The notes beneath the pieces were generated by a model. The model saw only the letters and a program-made list of their open reading frames with translations, had not been told where the DNA came from and did not search any database. DNA of 64,000 nucleotides from Apostichopus japonicus (lineage: Eukaryota; Echinodermata; Holothuroidea; Aspidochirotida; Stichopodidae): contig NC_092580.1 of the NCBI RefSeq assembly GCF_037975245.1, forward strand, positions 2,824,501 through 2,888,500, written 5' to 3'. Below, piece by piece: positions 33,969 to 64,000 of this stretch. Made by a program: the position numbers and the translations under genes. Within the stretch, counting starts at the first letter, position 1. Each line of letters begins with the position of its first letter.

Positions 33969-36900
33969 CAGTACTGATTTCGCTTAACTCCCGTTGAAAA
34001 AAAATCAACGATCGATAAAAAACGTTGAAAATCGATAAAAAAAGTTGAAAATCGGTTAAAAACGAATAATTTCGTTGACAAGATTTAGACTACTGCGGGC
34101 ACGGGTTGTCAACGAAGTTTCAACGAAAATTCCACGAAAGTTATCGCGATCAAAAACCGCAAAGGCTATTCTAGACATATCAAGGTTGTGACTTGCGTTG
34201 AATCCTTAGTTTAACTACAGCCGTTTTCAGACTCTACCAGAAGTTGTAGAGGAATATTACAAATGTTACAAAAGTTTGATTGTAGATAGAGTAAGTTCTT
34301 TACTAGGTGTTTGAAAAATGATTTGGCTAGGATAATAAAAACTAGTCTTGATCGATCGTAATAAGCACATTCTACGACTCTTAAGTTATAGGCTAGTATT
34401 AAACTAAGATAAGTTTAGGTTAGCTCACCAAGGAACGCAGCGTCAGAAAAACTAGAAATAAAAAAAATATCCACAATGAAACAGTCGTAGCTGGATATCA
34501 AAGAGATCTTTATTTCCAATAAATTCCTGTGTTACTTGACGTACTACAGTACCGTTTACTACAGAACATCACTCACTAAACAAACTTTTCTGAGAGCGCA
34601 TTCCGTACAAAAAATCTCCCCCAACTTCAATGCACGCAAAAATAAAAAAAACATCCTGTTATTTTCCCCCTAACCCGTTACTGTAAGTTGCCCGCGAATG
34701 CAGATGGACTGCCCTGGTATTTAGGTCGCAGCCTGGGTCTGGGCCACCTGCAGTTTGCTGCTAACATGTGTATTCCCTACCCTGGATATCCCCACCACCA
34801 AACTTTTTTTGAGAGGCTTAGTCCAATCATAAACCTGGCTTTGTCAAATTCACGCCTACCATCTGTTAATTAGCATAGTATTTATCTGAACCTTTGGCTG
34901 GCTGCCTCTAGAAGCAAACATTATTTTACCCCTACTGTTCGTAATGGAATGGATGTTACCTGAAAACCAAATATTCATTCATATTATAAGTAGAACAATC
35001 CAGCAGGGATAGAAAGTTTATCTTGAATGAACCAATCAGAAGTCGTGCTATTAATAAAACTTGAAACACCTGGCCAGCAAGAGAGTTGCAAACAATTGTA
35101 TCCATGACTACTAAGAAAATAAAGCAGTGACTTGGGGCCCACGTTGGGTAGAAATCTGTGGAAAATGAATATATTTTCATTGCTTATTTGAGTATTGTAT
35201 ATTGGGAAGAGCTGATCAAACATTAGTAGGGAGGGCTTTCAACTGGCCTGACGGCTTTCAACTGGCCTGACGGCATGTACATTTCATTTAATAAGAAGGG
35301 GGAGTTTTTATGAGTCTCCCGGTATGCGTCACATGAGAAGTAAATGTTTTTGTTTTTCGGTTTTATCATCGTTTTTCAAGTGGAACAGCTCATAAAATCA
35401 TATCAAATGAAAATAATACATATTTGAATATCCTTCCTTAGTTTTACTAATCAGGAATGTTTAATAAAGCATGCAATGCATCGTTCGAAAAAGGTAATTT
35501 TAAAGTAGAATTGAAAATGAACGACATAAAACATTTTCTGTGAAGCGTGTGGAGCACAACTTTGAATATTCGTTGTGAAAGAAAACATAGCGAACGATGC
35601 TTATTGCGTACAGTAAATAAATTTCGCGGAACTGGTATAGAGAAATTACGTACTGCAGCTTACGTCAGAGAAGCTCATAAATGACACAGGTGGATAGAGC
35701 GCATCAAAATTCGGTTTAGGAAATCCCTATACAGCCGACAAAAGTCGATATCTCCTTCCGTTTTCGAGTTATATGCGATTTTGTGTTTTTGAGATATGGT
35801 TTTTAGTATATTTTCATTCAATAAGGTCGTTTTTGTGTGTGTTTAAGTAAGGGTGTGACCCAACAGATATTTCGCTAACCGTTTCACCGTATCGCCTGCC
35901 GGTCGGTTTAACGTTTAAACGCCGTTTCCCGATCGCGGTTTTTTTTCGACGCACGGTTACTCGACTTTTAATGAAAATAGGACATAATGAGTACAATAAT
36001 TAAGGTTTTTTCCCCAGCAGGTAGCAATTCAGGCAACAAGACACTCGATCAATGTATGTTAATTACTAATTAGGCCCAATAATATTGCGAACCTTTCGTG
36101 TAATAATTGCTGAAAAGAATAACACACATGATCAGTATTCGTGGTGTTCAGAAGTTCAGATCACTGAATTTATATCACTCGGCCTTCGGCAACATCGTAA
36201 CTTTTGAAGAAAAAAACAATATATTTGTCTATCTATCACAAGATTTTTAACAAAAACTCGCCTAAATTAGTAAACTTACCCACCTTTCCTGCTTACTTAT
36301 TAAAAGTCATGTTAAGAAAACAAATTACGCACGCACGTGTTGTGCGATGGGTTGTAAAAATCAAGTTGAAACTGGTTTGATCAGCCTCCGATTTCATTTT
36401 CTTTCTCTTGTGTCACATACATGATACAGTACCTTACATTAGATACAAAAGTTAATTCAACAACAGCCAAAATTTGTGTCGCAATAGGTTAAGTTTTAAT
36501 CGCGCTGCGCAGTACCATTCATAATTTGCATATAACATCAAAATTTACACTCGGCGTCCAGATGGCGGGAGATGTTACATCATGTTCAATCTGTTGTGTT
36601 GTTCCCATGGTGCGATGAACTTGGGCAAAGTTCAATGACCTACTTATATTCTGTGACCAATGTCAGTGGGAATTATGTGTGTAAAATCTCGGGTTTTTCC
36701 ATGTGTTATATATATAGAAGTTTTACGTAAGCGGAGCGAATTTTAAGGCGGCTCGTTGATTGTGAGGAAGCACTTATCTAAGCATCAATATTTGTGAAAA
36801 ATATCGTAAGTTTTTCATTTTCATTCATGTTCTTTTATGTTTGCCGCAATCCCGCCCGCAATGCATGCACAGCATAATACCATGTGTGAAAAAAATGGCT

Positions 36901-37957
36901 GTACACGTGCAGACCTGAGAGAGCAAACTGGCCTTGTGTTGTTAATGTTATGACGGTACTTTCTAGAACGACCATTTGCGTCTTTTGGGGTCAACATATT
37001 TTCACACGGGATTTCAACATGCCATTGATCGATGTACACGGGTGACATATGTCACAAATATTAACTGGGAAAACGAATTGACGACACTATCATGAGCTTA
37101 TGACTATTGGCCTACTACTTGAGTTATATTGAACACATTATTCATGCCTAAAACATCGTTTTTCTGTTTTTTTATAGATAGTTTGCAGTACATTACTAAG
37201 TTCTTCACATATTTTTAAATAATTTTCATGTTTAAAATGTAAACAAAATAGAAAAAATAAAAAGAGAAAACGCCTTTTTGAAAAATGGAAGCGTCCTCGC
37301 AGAATGGGCGGGGCATCTTTATTTTGCTTCAAGTAACATGTTTTCGCTCGGAAACAAAGTTTCATACTTCAACTCTCATAAAAAAACAAATTTACATCTC
37401 TTAGAAATAACTATTTTTCGTATTCTGCAAGTAAACCAAGTTTATATGTCCATTCACTGTTATTTAAATGGTTAAACAGAACTTCAACTTATTTGGAAGG
37501 GTGCCTCGTGGTACATAGCTTTGACTGCAACCCCTCTAGAAGCCTGGCGAAGTTAAGACTTATGTCACTGTGTTTGGGGTTCACAGTCAGAAAACGTCCC
37601 CCGTCAGTTTAATTACACGTTTCTTTGAGTGTTACTACTCATATAAGCATGAGAATGCTTTCGAAAATATTCCCTCTTTCAAACGACTGAACTAAAGTCT
37701 AACTGATATTAATAAACGAAGTTACGCGTTTTCCGACGTTTCGTGTAACCACAAATTGACCTTCTATTTCGTTTAAAAAAGAATTTCAACGTACCGTTGA
37801 AAATTCCACGAAGGAAATGACTGAGATAACCAATCGATAAAATTCGATAAAAAACGATAAAAATCGATAAAAATCGCCGAATTTCGATGAAAAACGAAGA
37901 ATTTCGGTTATTTTTCTTTCAACGAATTTTAACGGGAGTTAAGCGAAATCAGTACTG
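33969..37957. mobile_element. 4-kb non-autonomous DNA transposon with perfect 27-bp TIRs
   Basis: CAGTACTGATTTCGCTTAAC... at 33969-33995 is exactly reverse-complementary to 37931-37957. Both ends abut the dinucleotide TA (33967-33968 and 37958-37959), consistent with a TA target duplication as in Tc1/mariner-like elements. Just inside each end is a cluster of ATCGATAAAA-type subterminal repeats (34010-34075 and 37835-37895). The roughly 3.7-kb interior has no open frame over 75 codons and no transposase motif. It is probably mobilised in trans; the superfamily is not certain. Confidence 0.88.
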
Positions 37958-37999
37958 TAAGGCTTATTTTAGGTAGTTCGGGAACAGTAAGCCGGGCCT

Positions 38000-38590
38000 T
38001 ACACTGATAACGTCTAACCGAGCGTGAAACAGGAAATAATCAGGAAAAGCGGGTACTTGATAATATATATCTTCTTTTATTGATTCTGAATAAAACTGTA
38101 ACTTTAGATAATTAAAATGTAAAGAGCCCGAAGACTACAGACGTAAATATAAATTACGGAGCCTACTGTTCTACGTCGATAGACTTTGGATGATAAACTT
38201 CAACTCCTCGATATGTCTTTATGAAACACTTAAACCCCTGATTCCAAAATAACAAAGTAAGACGCGTTGCACAGGGCACATGCTCTGCCCTTGAACCCGA
38301 TTGGTCTAAACTTATAACTCACCCCTCACCAAACTCTTGATTGGTTGAGTGCCAACCTGATATGCAGATGAGCATATGCAAATGGGCACTCAACCAATTT
38401 GAACCAGTTTGGTGTCTTTCAACCCCGAATCATTTAAACAAAAGATACGCTTCTAATAGCGCGTGATTTATATCCCGCCACACCACAGCGCAAACCACCA
38501 ATGCGCCAGCCATGGGTGACGTCATAATAACAATAACTAGAATACACTTCACAATAACAATAACTAGAATACGCTTCACACAATTTCACA
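38000..38590. other. Non-coding segment with hairpin, octamer and CRE motifs
   Basis: Holds a 14-bp-arm hairpin (38340-38353 with 38385-38398) with the octamer ATGCAAAT in its loop (38376-38383), a full palindromic CRE TGACGTCA (38517-38524), and a roughly 27-bp motif ATAACAATAACTAGAATAC.. repeated twice (38524-38580). No coding sequence. It could be a regulatory or LTR-like region, but this is not shown. Confidence 0.45.
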
Positions 38591-38591
38591 C

Positions 38592-39740
38592 AGGGTGGTA
38601 ATTAAAGGCTGTGCTTCTTCTTGGCAGGACGTTACTAGTGGGGTTCCACAAGGGTCTGTTTTGGGTCCCTTGTTGTTTGTTGCCTACAGTATATATAAAT
38701 GACATTAACAGAGATATTTTGTGTACAGCTAAGAAGTTTGCTGATGACACCAAACTGTTTCTGAAGTCTCTTCCAAAAGCAATTCTGAGAGATTTCAAAT
38801 GGATTTGGATAAGGTTTTTTCCTTGTCTCAGGGATGGCAAATGCTTTTTAATATTGATAAATGCAAGGTGATGCATATTGCTAGTAGTAACCAAAAGTAC
38901 CAACAAATTACAATCTTAATGGTGTGGAGTCACAGGAGGTCTTTGTTGAAAGAGACCTAGGTATCTACATTGACTCATCTCTGCAACCTTCTAAACATTG
39001 TCTTGAAGCTGCTTAAAGAGGTTACAGGGTTTTAGGTATGATAAAGAGGAACTTCAGGTTGCTAAAAGAGGACATAGTAGTTAGGCTTTATAAGCAGTTG
39101 GTTAGGCCTCATCTGGAGTATGCTGTGCAGGCTTGGAACCCATATTTTGCTACGGATAAGGAAGTACTCGAAAAGGTCCAGAGGAGGGCTACTAGGATGA
39201 TTAGTTCCTTAAAGAGTGTTCCTTATTATAGGCGGTTACAACTGTTGAATCTCACCACACTGGAGCTTAGGAGGTTACCTGGTGACTTGATTCAGGTTTT
39301 CAAGATTGTGTATGGTTTTGACAATTTATCCTTCACTGACGTTTTCATGTACTGTAACTTGCTAGTTGTTGTACCAGAGGTCATTGTCTTAAACGCCAAA
39401 AGTCCAATACCATCTTCAGTTGTAAGTTGCACAGAGTGTAGCGAAAATTGTTCACTGTGTATAGGGCTCCATCCACATGGAGACGTCAAGACATTTGCAC
39501 GCATATGCGTCTGGTTAATGGTTTGGTGTACATACAGGACTATCTGTTTGAATTGTTCACTCGCTCGATATTGCAATTGGCAATTCTTAAATATTTTTCA
39601 ACTTTTTTGTTTGATCAATTAAGGAGGCATGTTTTTATAAACAGACCTTATGGAAAGTCTGATAACCTCGGTTGGTTTCCATAATGTACCCCAGTTGTAC
39701 CAGGGAGCACCCTATGTGGCAGCTCCCTGGTTGTAACAAG
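38592..39740 (+). mobile_element. 5'-truncated LINE fragment (CR1/Jockey-like RT)
   Basis: The plus strand encodes the RT stretch [16 protein letters not shown], then KKFADDTKLF with the catalytic ADD. After frameshifts comes the C-terminal region RLYKQLVRPHLEYAVQAW and VQRRATRMI (39038 onward). Frameshifts and stops make it non-functional. It begins inside the RT domain, typical of 5' truncation on insertion. Confidence 0.85.
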
Positions 39741-40176
39741 TTATGTTCTGAAACTTTAAATGAATACCTCTAAGGCTTATGAAGCAATCTAAAGTCAACA
39801 TGTATTAAATATCATAGCTCTTTGAGTATATACAGTATGGTTGATTTGTACTGTATATGGGGAGAAAGGTATTCTCACAGTTTTGTTTGTAGTTTGTTAA
39901 TAATTCCAAACATTGTCAGGAAGGAGCTGATTGGTGGCAGGACATAACTTATATGTATGAATTACTCATTCATTTTGGGGAGGGTCTTTGATTGCAGTAT
40001 GGGTTTAGTGCTGTACCTTGTGATATAAACTGTATAATGAGATGCTCAACTTCATGCACATCCAGTTTAACCATTTAACCTATGAATGTATTGACATATA
40101 TTTTTTGTCTCTCCTTTTCCATTTCATGTGAATGCTAATTGTAGACTACTGTACGTGAAGATCCAAGTTGCTAATA

Positions 40177-59211
<19,035 letters not shown>

Positions 59212-60609
59212 GAGGATATATATATATATATATATTTATACCATTTCAGGTATCCATAAATGACTAGTAGCACTTTGAGCTATTAGAATATTCATATGTT
59301 CTGGTTGGATTGTCAGTGATGTGTAGGTTATGGTACAAGGGGAAAATGGAGTAAAGTGGCCGCAGTGGTTATGAAAGAATATTATTAGTCATATCCATTG
59401 GATTGATAGTAACGGTCTGTGGGGATATTATAGTTGTGGTGTAACTTGATAGATTGATGGCGATGTGCTGTTTAACTCAGAGAAGTATGATATAAGTCCA
59501 TGAAGTGAACAGGCTTTCAGCCTTGATAGGCTTTGACTAACATGATAGCTTTGTTTGTTGTATTCTTTATTGAGTAGGAATGTTTTATTAATCTGACTAA
59601 ATCTTGTAATACTATAACCTTTTTTTACTTTTACTTTTACACCCAAGAAGAACTGTATGGCTGCATACTGTTGACTGTTAATACAAATGAGCAAGTTAAA
59701 GAGTTGTTTACTACAATACAGTAAAGAAAAAATTATTGTGTCTCACAAAGTGACTGTTATGAACTCGGTTTTGCAAATCCTTCACAAATTTATTGGTGTC
59801 TTAGGTGATTTAGTAACAGATTCATGTTTTCAGGGTTCCTAATCTTTTCTCTAGCATGGAAAGTGTGAGCACAGGAGTCATTGCAAAAACAAAGACAATG
59901 TCTGTCATAGGACTGTTACTGTGAAGACCATGGTTTTCTTGTAGAAAGTGAGTGCATGAGTTTGGTGCCTGCTGATTGAGGTCAAATTTTTAATGAATCC
60001 CCCCCAACATACCCTCATTGGCAGCTTAGCTTATAGATGCTTCTGAGAGTTATTTGCTTGGACTGATGCTGTTTCTTAATTTGTAATATACAGACCCCAT
60101 CTACTGTTTTCAAAATGCTAATTTCATGCATTGCAGTATAAGTTAGTTGTTCAATAGATGTTCTTCATATTAAACTAACCACTTCCATAGATATTTACAA
60201 CTCACTTTGTAGACACAAAACAGTGCCTAACATTGTAGAGATGTCAAAGCTTTTTACACCTATTTCTGTTTCCATACTAGTGTGCAAGCAGTGTTGGTTT
60301 TATCTGTGAAATATTTTACCAAAATATAGAAATGAAACTTCAGATAAGTTCAGCTTTAATTTTCTCTGCAATCATTTAGCTTGTAGCTAGCAGAATAACA
60401 TTGCAGGCGCCCTATAAGCATTTGCTAGTACAGTAGTTGACAAAATTTCAGCATTTTGACAATTAATTACTCCTTTTCAGGGGTGAAAAGGTGATATCAG
60501 CAAAAAACCAAAAAAGGTTACACTGTTGTGTATATACTAGAGACCAATTTGGTTTTCAGAGGTTGATGTTCTCAAATTTCTTTGTTTACTTTGTACTAAA
60601 TGAAATAAA
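59212..60609 (+). other. Copine 3' UTR (candidate) with AATAAA
   Basis: No coding sequence follows the stop. A short TA repeat lies at 59218-59236. The first convincing AATAAA on the plus strand is at 60604-60609, which would give a 3' UTR of about 1.4 kb. The actual end is not determined. Confidence 0.4.
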
Positions 60610-63600
60610 ACTTTCAATTGAACAGCTTCCCAACTGAGAAATTTTCACTTTCATCAAGATTTCTGATGCAAACTTTGTGTTTTCATCTGCACATTCCTGT
60701 AATATCTTTCAAAGAAAAAACTACAAAACATTAGGAATAAATAAAAATATAATAAAACACAAAAATTCATTTTATATTGTGTAAAGTTTAATTTGTTTTT
60801 GGTATCATCCAGGGATGTATAACAGTGTTTGTTGTATGTGGTAACAGTGCGTATTGAGTATGTTACATATATATATATATATATAGTAGTGTTAGTCAAA
60901 ATATACACATTATTATCAATTTTCTATTGTGGCTTAAGATGCCTTTAAATTAGTCTATGCATTGTCCTAGATGTTTGCAGAGGGATACAAGTTGTTTTCA
61001 CTTGAGACAATTTATTTATAAATATATATCGACAGAATTGTAAAGAGTCATTTTCTGTTAGAGTTATTTCATTACACGTAAGAATTACTAATAAGTCACC
61101 GTCTGAAACTCTCACATATTTAATTAGCCCTGGAATGTTGATAAATTGATTCATGACCTCATTGCAAGAGTGTACTTAAATCTGTATTTTTGTAGTCTGA
61201 CTCTGACCTCGATAGGTAATAGCCACACATAATTCTATAGTACACCCTCAACCTATCTGAGCGGTCTGTGTAGGTAACAACTGTTTCGCTGCTGCTTCTG
61301 TTGGACAGTTCTTGACTGTTTATTCTAGCGTAGAGTGTCCATGCGTAGAGTGACAGACCTAACGACTCCCCCGGTTTTACCAGGAGTTTCCCGATTATTT
61401 CTCATGCTCTCCCTAATTTGATGTGATTATATCTCCCTGTAAAATTGGAGATTCACCTCTGTTTTCATTTTTCTCTGGCAACTGCTATGGATCAAAGTAA
61501 CAGATGTTTTCAGGTACTTAAGCTGCAAAAGTGGCACCATCTTTTCATTACCCTTTTTTATTTGGGGGGGGGGTCGGGTGTGTGGCAGCAAAGGCTGCAC
61601 CAGAATGTTTAAAGTTCAATGTAACAAAGTTTCAAGTATGTCTACCATTGAAACTTCTAAATAATAGAGCTTTGATACTACATGGAAGTATTTCCCCCAT
61701 CTATAAGGTCTACAATTTTACACAATATGATATTCTTTGTATTATATGCCACCTTGTAATTGTTTCACAGAATGGGTTTAGTAGGTATTATGATGGTTTC
61801 ATCCAAGTTTACCTTAGTGTCTCACAGCTGCCTTACGTTGTCTCTTTGGGTAATCTGTTCAACTGTACCCGCAATTTAACTCTTCGAGTGACATTCTCTG
61901 GATATTTTCTTTCTAGTTTTGCAATGTACAGTAATTACGAAAACACTTTATTTGAAACAAGTTTTATACTTTTGTGTTGTTGAGGGCAGGGGAGCGGAGG
62001 GGGGGGTGCTGTTTTGTTGCAAAGATAGCTAAAGAATGTGCAATTAGAATTAATTCTGACACTGGACAGTACCTGCTACAGCCTGTACTGTAAATTTTTG
62101 TAACGGTTTTACGACATGGTAAAACATTGCGTCAAACTTACTGTGTTTATATCTGAGTCAAGGACACCAGAATTGGCGTTAATTCAGTAATTGCAGTAAC
62201 ATAATACAGTTGTACATTGCTCGCAACTTTTCCTGATGCAAATTCTGGTCATCTTATATGCGATCCTCAAAATGGGAAGGGATGTGGGGGGCATCCCCTC
62301 ATCTTTTGAAAAAAAAATGGAATTTTTTGAGACCCCTTACTTGCAAGATTGTAACAATGTATAATTGTATAGTAAACTTTGTCAACTAACATGAGCCTTG
62401 AGTGTGAACTTTTTTAGTTGCCATTTTACTTTAACGACCCACAACTCAGCCATATGTGGGATTTTGGCCAGTATGTGCGTGTGTCTACAGGCTTGTAACA
62501 TCAAATGTTGGTCTAACGTGTCATTTGCGGGGTCACTTGGGAGCTCTGATGGTGTATCCCTTTATCTTGAAGTGCATGAAAGAGTTATAAACTGATATAA
62601 CTGTAAAGGCATATGTCAACAACTATTTAATATCTGCATGTTTCTTGTATCAATGTAATCCTTCTCTTGGAAACTACAAGCAGTACTTTGTGAGCAAATT
62701 AAACAACAAGTGCGCATTGTAGCATTTCTTTATTCTAATTCTTGTCTCAATGTTTGTTTGTTTTTACATTTTACCACCTTTAATATGAATACTTGACTAG
62801 GTTGTCAGATCTGATCTGAAATATGCTAGTGAGCCAAATAATGGTCACATATGTTCCAAGTTGAAAAAAAACAATATATCCAGAAATGTTAGGATGTAGG
62901 CCCAAAATTAATCTTCATAAGTTGTAGATCCCTTTAGAAACCACTGCTATTAGTGCAGGTGATAATTTCGTACCAGACATGAATCTTCATAAATGAAAGA
63001 GGCTGATCAGTCAAATTGGCTGGTTTATCTAATCTACCACATGTCCATTTAGACTAGCTCCTCAGCATTGCCTAACACTATAGGAAAATTCACCACTTGT
63101 TTCTGCAAATGAAACATGTTGACAATTCAATGCAAATTTGCTTACAGACAAACAGTGTTGGATTTCACTCATGGGTGCTGTTGTGTATATAATAATACAT
63201 TTTGGTTGTTATTGCAGAAAAACTTAACATTTTGAAAAAATGGTCTCTGTATCCCAATTTGCCCTTGCAAAGTTCTGTGGTAACTCATTTGTGATCCTTC
63301 TCTTCTTGGTTTTGACTTTCTTTTAATGTAGATGTATCATTGTAGTTGTGGCATATCTTTTTAGTGCTAGTGTATAATTGTTGGCATTCTTTTGATGACT
63401 TTCATTAAAGTCATTAGTTGCCCTTGTACTTTCAAGGAATCCCAAAACTAATATACTTAATAGGAAACTGGCCAGCAAAAAAAAAAGAAAAAAAAAGAAA
63501 AAAAAAAACGGGCATGCAGTAAAAGGGATTTAATGAAAACCACATCTCAACTTTCATGTGATACAATTTATTTCAACAGGTTTAATATCTTGCACAAAAA

Positions 63601-64000
63601 TTCTCTTTCTTGCAGACTTGGGTCTTCTAATACTTATGTAATTATCTTGAAATCTTTCACGGGCAAGCATCAAAATTTCCTGACCATTGAGGTAGAAGAT
63701 GTACAGTATGAGAAAACGTTTGTTGGAATTGGAAACTATCAAAAATGGGGAATAGCGATTATAGATAAAGCAACTTACAAATGCATAAATACATTAACCT
63801 CAAAATCATTAGTAATGCCTCCAAATATTTTGAAGGCTCAAATGTTTAGAAGGCAATAAATTTGCTGGAGGTTTGCCAAATGTGTTTCCAGAGATTCTGA
63901 GCCCTATGTATTCCTACAGATACTGAAGACTGCATAATGTTACATAACCAATATGAGGGAAATATGATTATGTTTGGAAATGAAAAGCTGCTTAAGAATC
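60610..64000. other. Intergenic DNA, no gene seen
   Basis: A+T-rich sequence with poly-G/poly-A runs. Open frames of up to 150 codons (61531-61983, 63533-63859) lack recognisable domains and are not called. Confidence 0.5.

Noticed and set aside
63533-63859. 108-codon frame near the right end
   Set aside because: No homology recognised, no coding signals, A+T-rich background; treated as chance.

Overview
The window is animal (metazoan) nuclear DNA. It has intron-containing genes with GT-AG splice sites, A+T-rich introns, many poly-G/poly-C and TA microsatellites, and a heavy load of retrotransposons, DNA transposons and tRNA-derived SINEs. The gene content (tandem clan-2 cytochrome P450s and a CPNE5/8/9-type copine) and repeat style suggest a marine invertebrate deuterostome such as an echinoderm. 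That placement is inference, not proof. No prokaryotic or CRISPR content was seen.

Layout, left to right. (1) 1-1100: dispersed, partly tandem repeat carrying DR1-like motifs. (2) 1448-5927: complete five-exon CYP2-like P450 gene (copy A, 492 aa), with a duplicated flank to about 6675. (3) 6676-10733: SINEs, a purine tract and a 392-bp hAT MITE. (4) 10734-19431: a very young 8.7-kb Ty3/Gypsy LTR retrotransposon on the minus strand. It has two 973-bp LTRs that look identical, a 4-bp target duplication, a tRNA-Leu primer site, gag, a pol broken by two single-base insertions, and an extra ORF with two C2H2 zinc fingers. (5) 20486-30025: second five-exon P450 gene (copy B, 490 aa). Its introns are swollen by a 2.4-kb hAT insertion and a decayed non-LTR element, and intron 3 holds a sense-strand hammerhead ribozyme motif. 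(6) 30026-33968: duplicated flank, a SINE, and a pair of direct repeats followed by a second hammerhead-like fold. (7) 33969-37957: 4-kb DNA transposon with 27-bp perfect inverted repeats, TA duplication and no recognisable transposase. (8) 38000-39740: hairpin/CRE-containing segment and a 5'-truncated CR1/Jockey-like LINE fragment. (9) 40177-59211: complete 17-coding-exon copine gene (about 560 aa), whose introns contain several minisatellites; two of these run directly into 3' splice sites. (10) 59212-64000: 3' UTR/intergenic DNA without a recognised gene.

The two P450 genes come from a tandem duplication of about 5.6 kb (about 1108-6678 and 20181-30828). Copy A therefore serves as an empty-site reference for insertions in copy B. 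All exon coordinates were read by eye from splice consensus and reading-frame continuity; both P450 models and the copine model stay in frame from ATG to stop.
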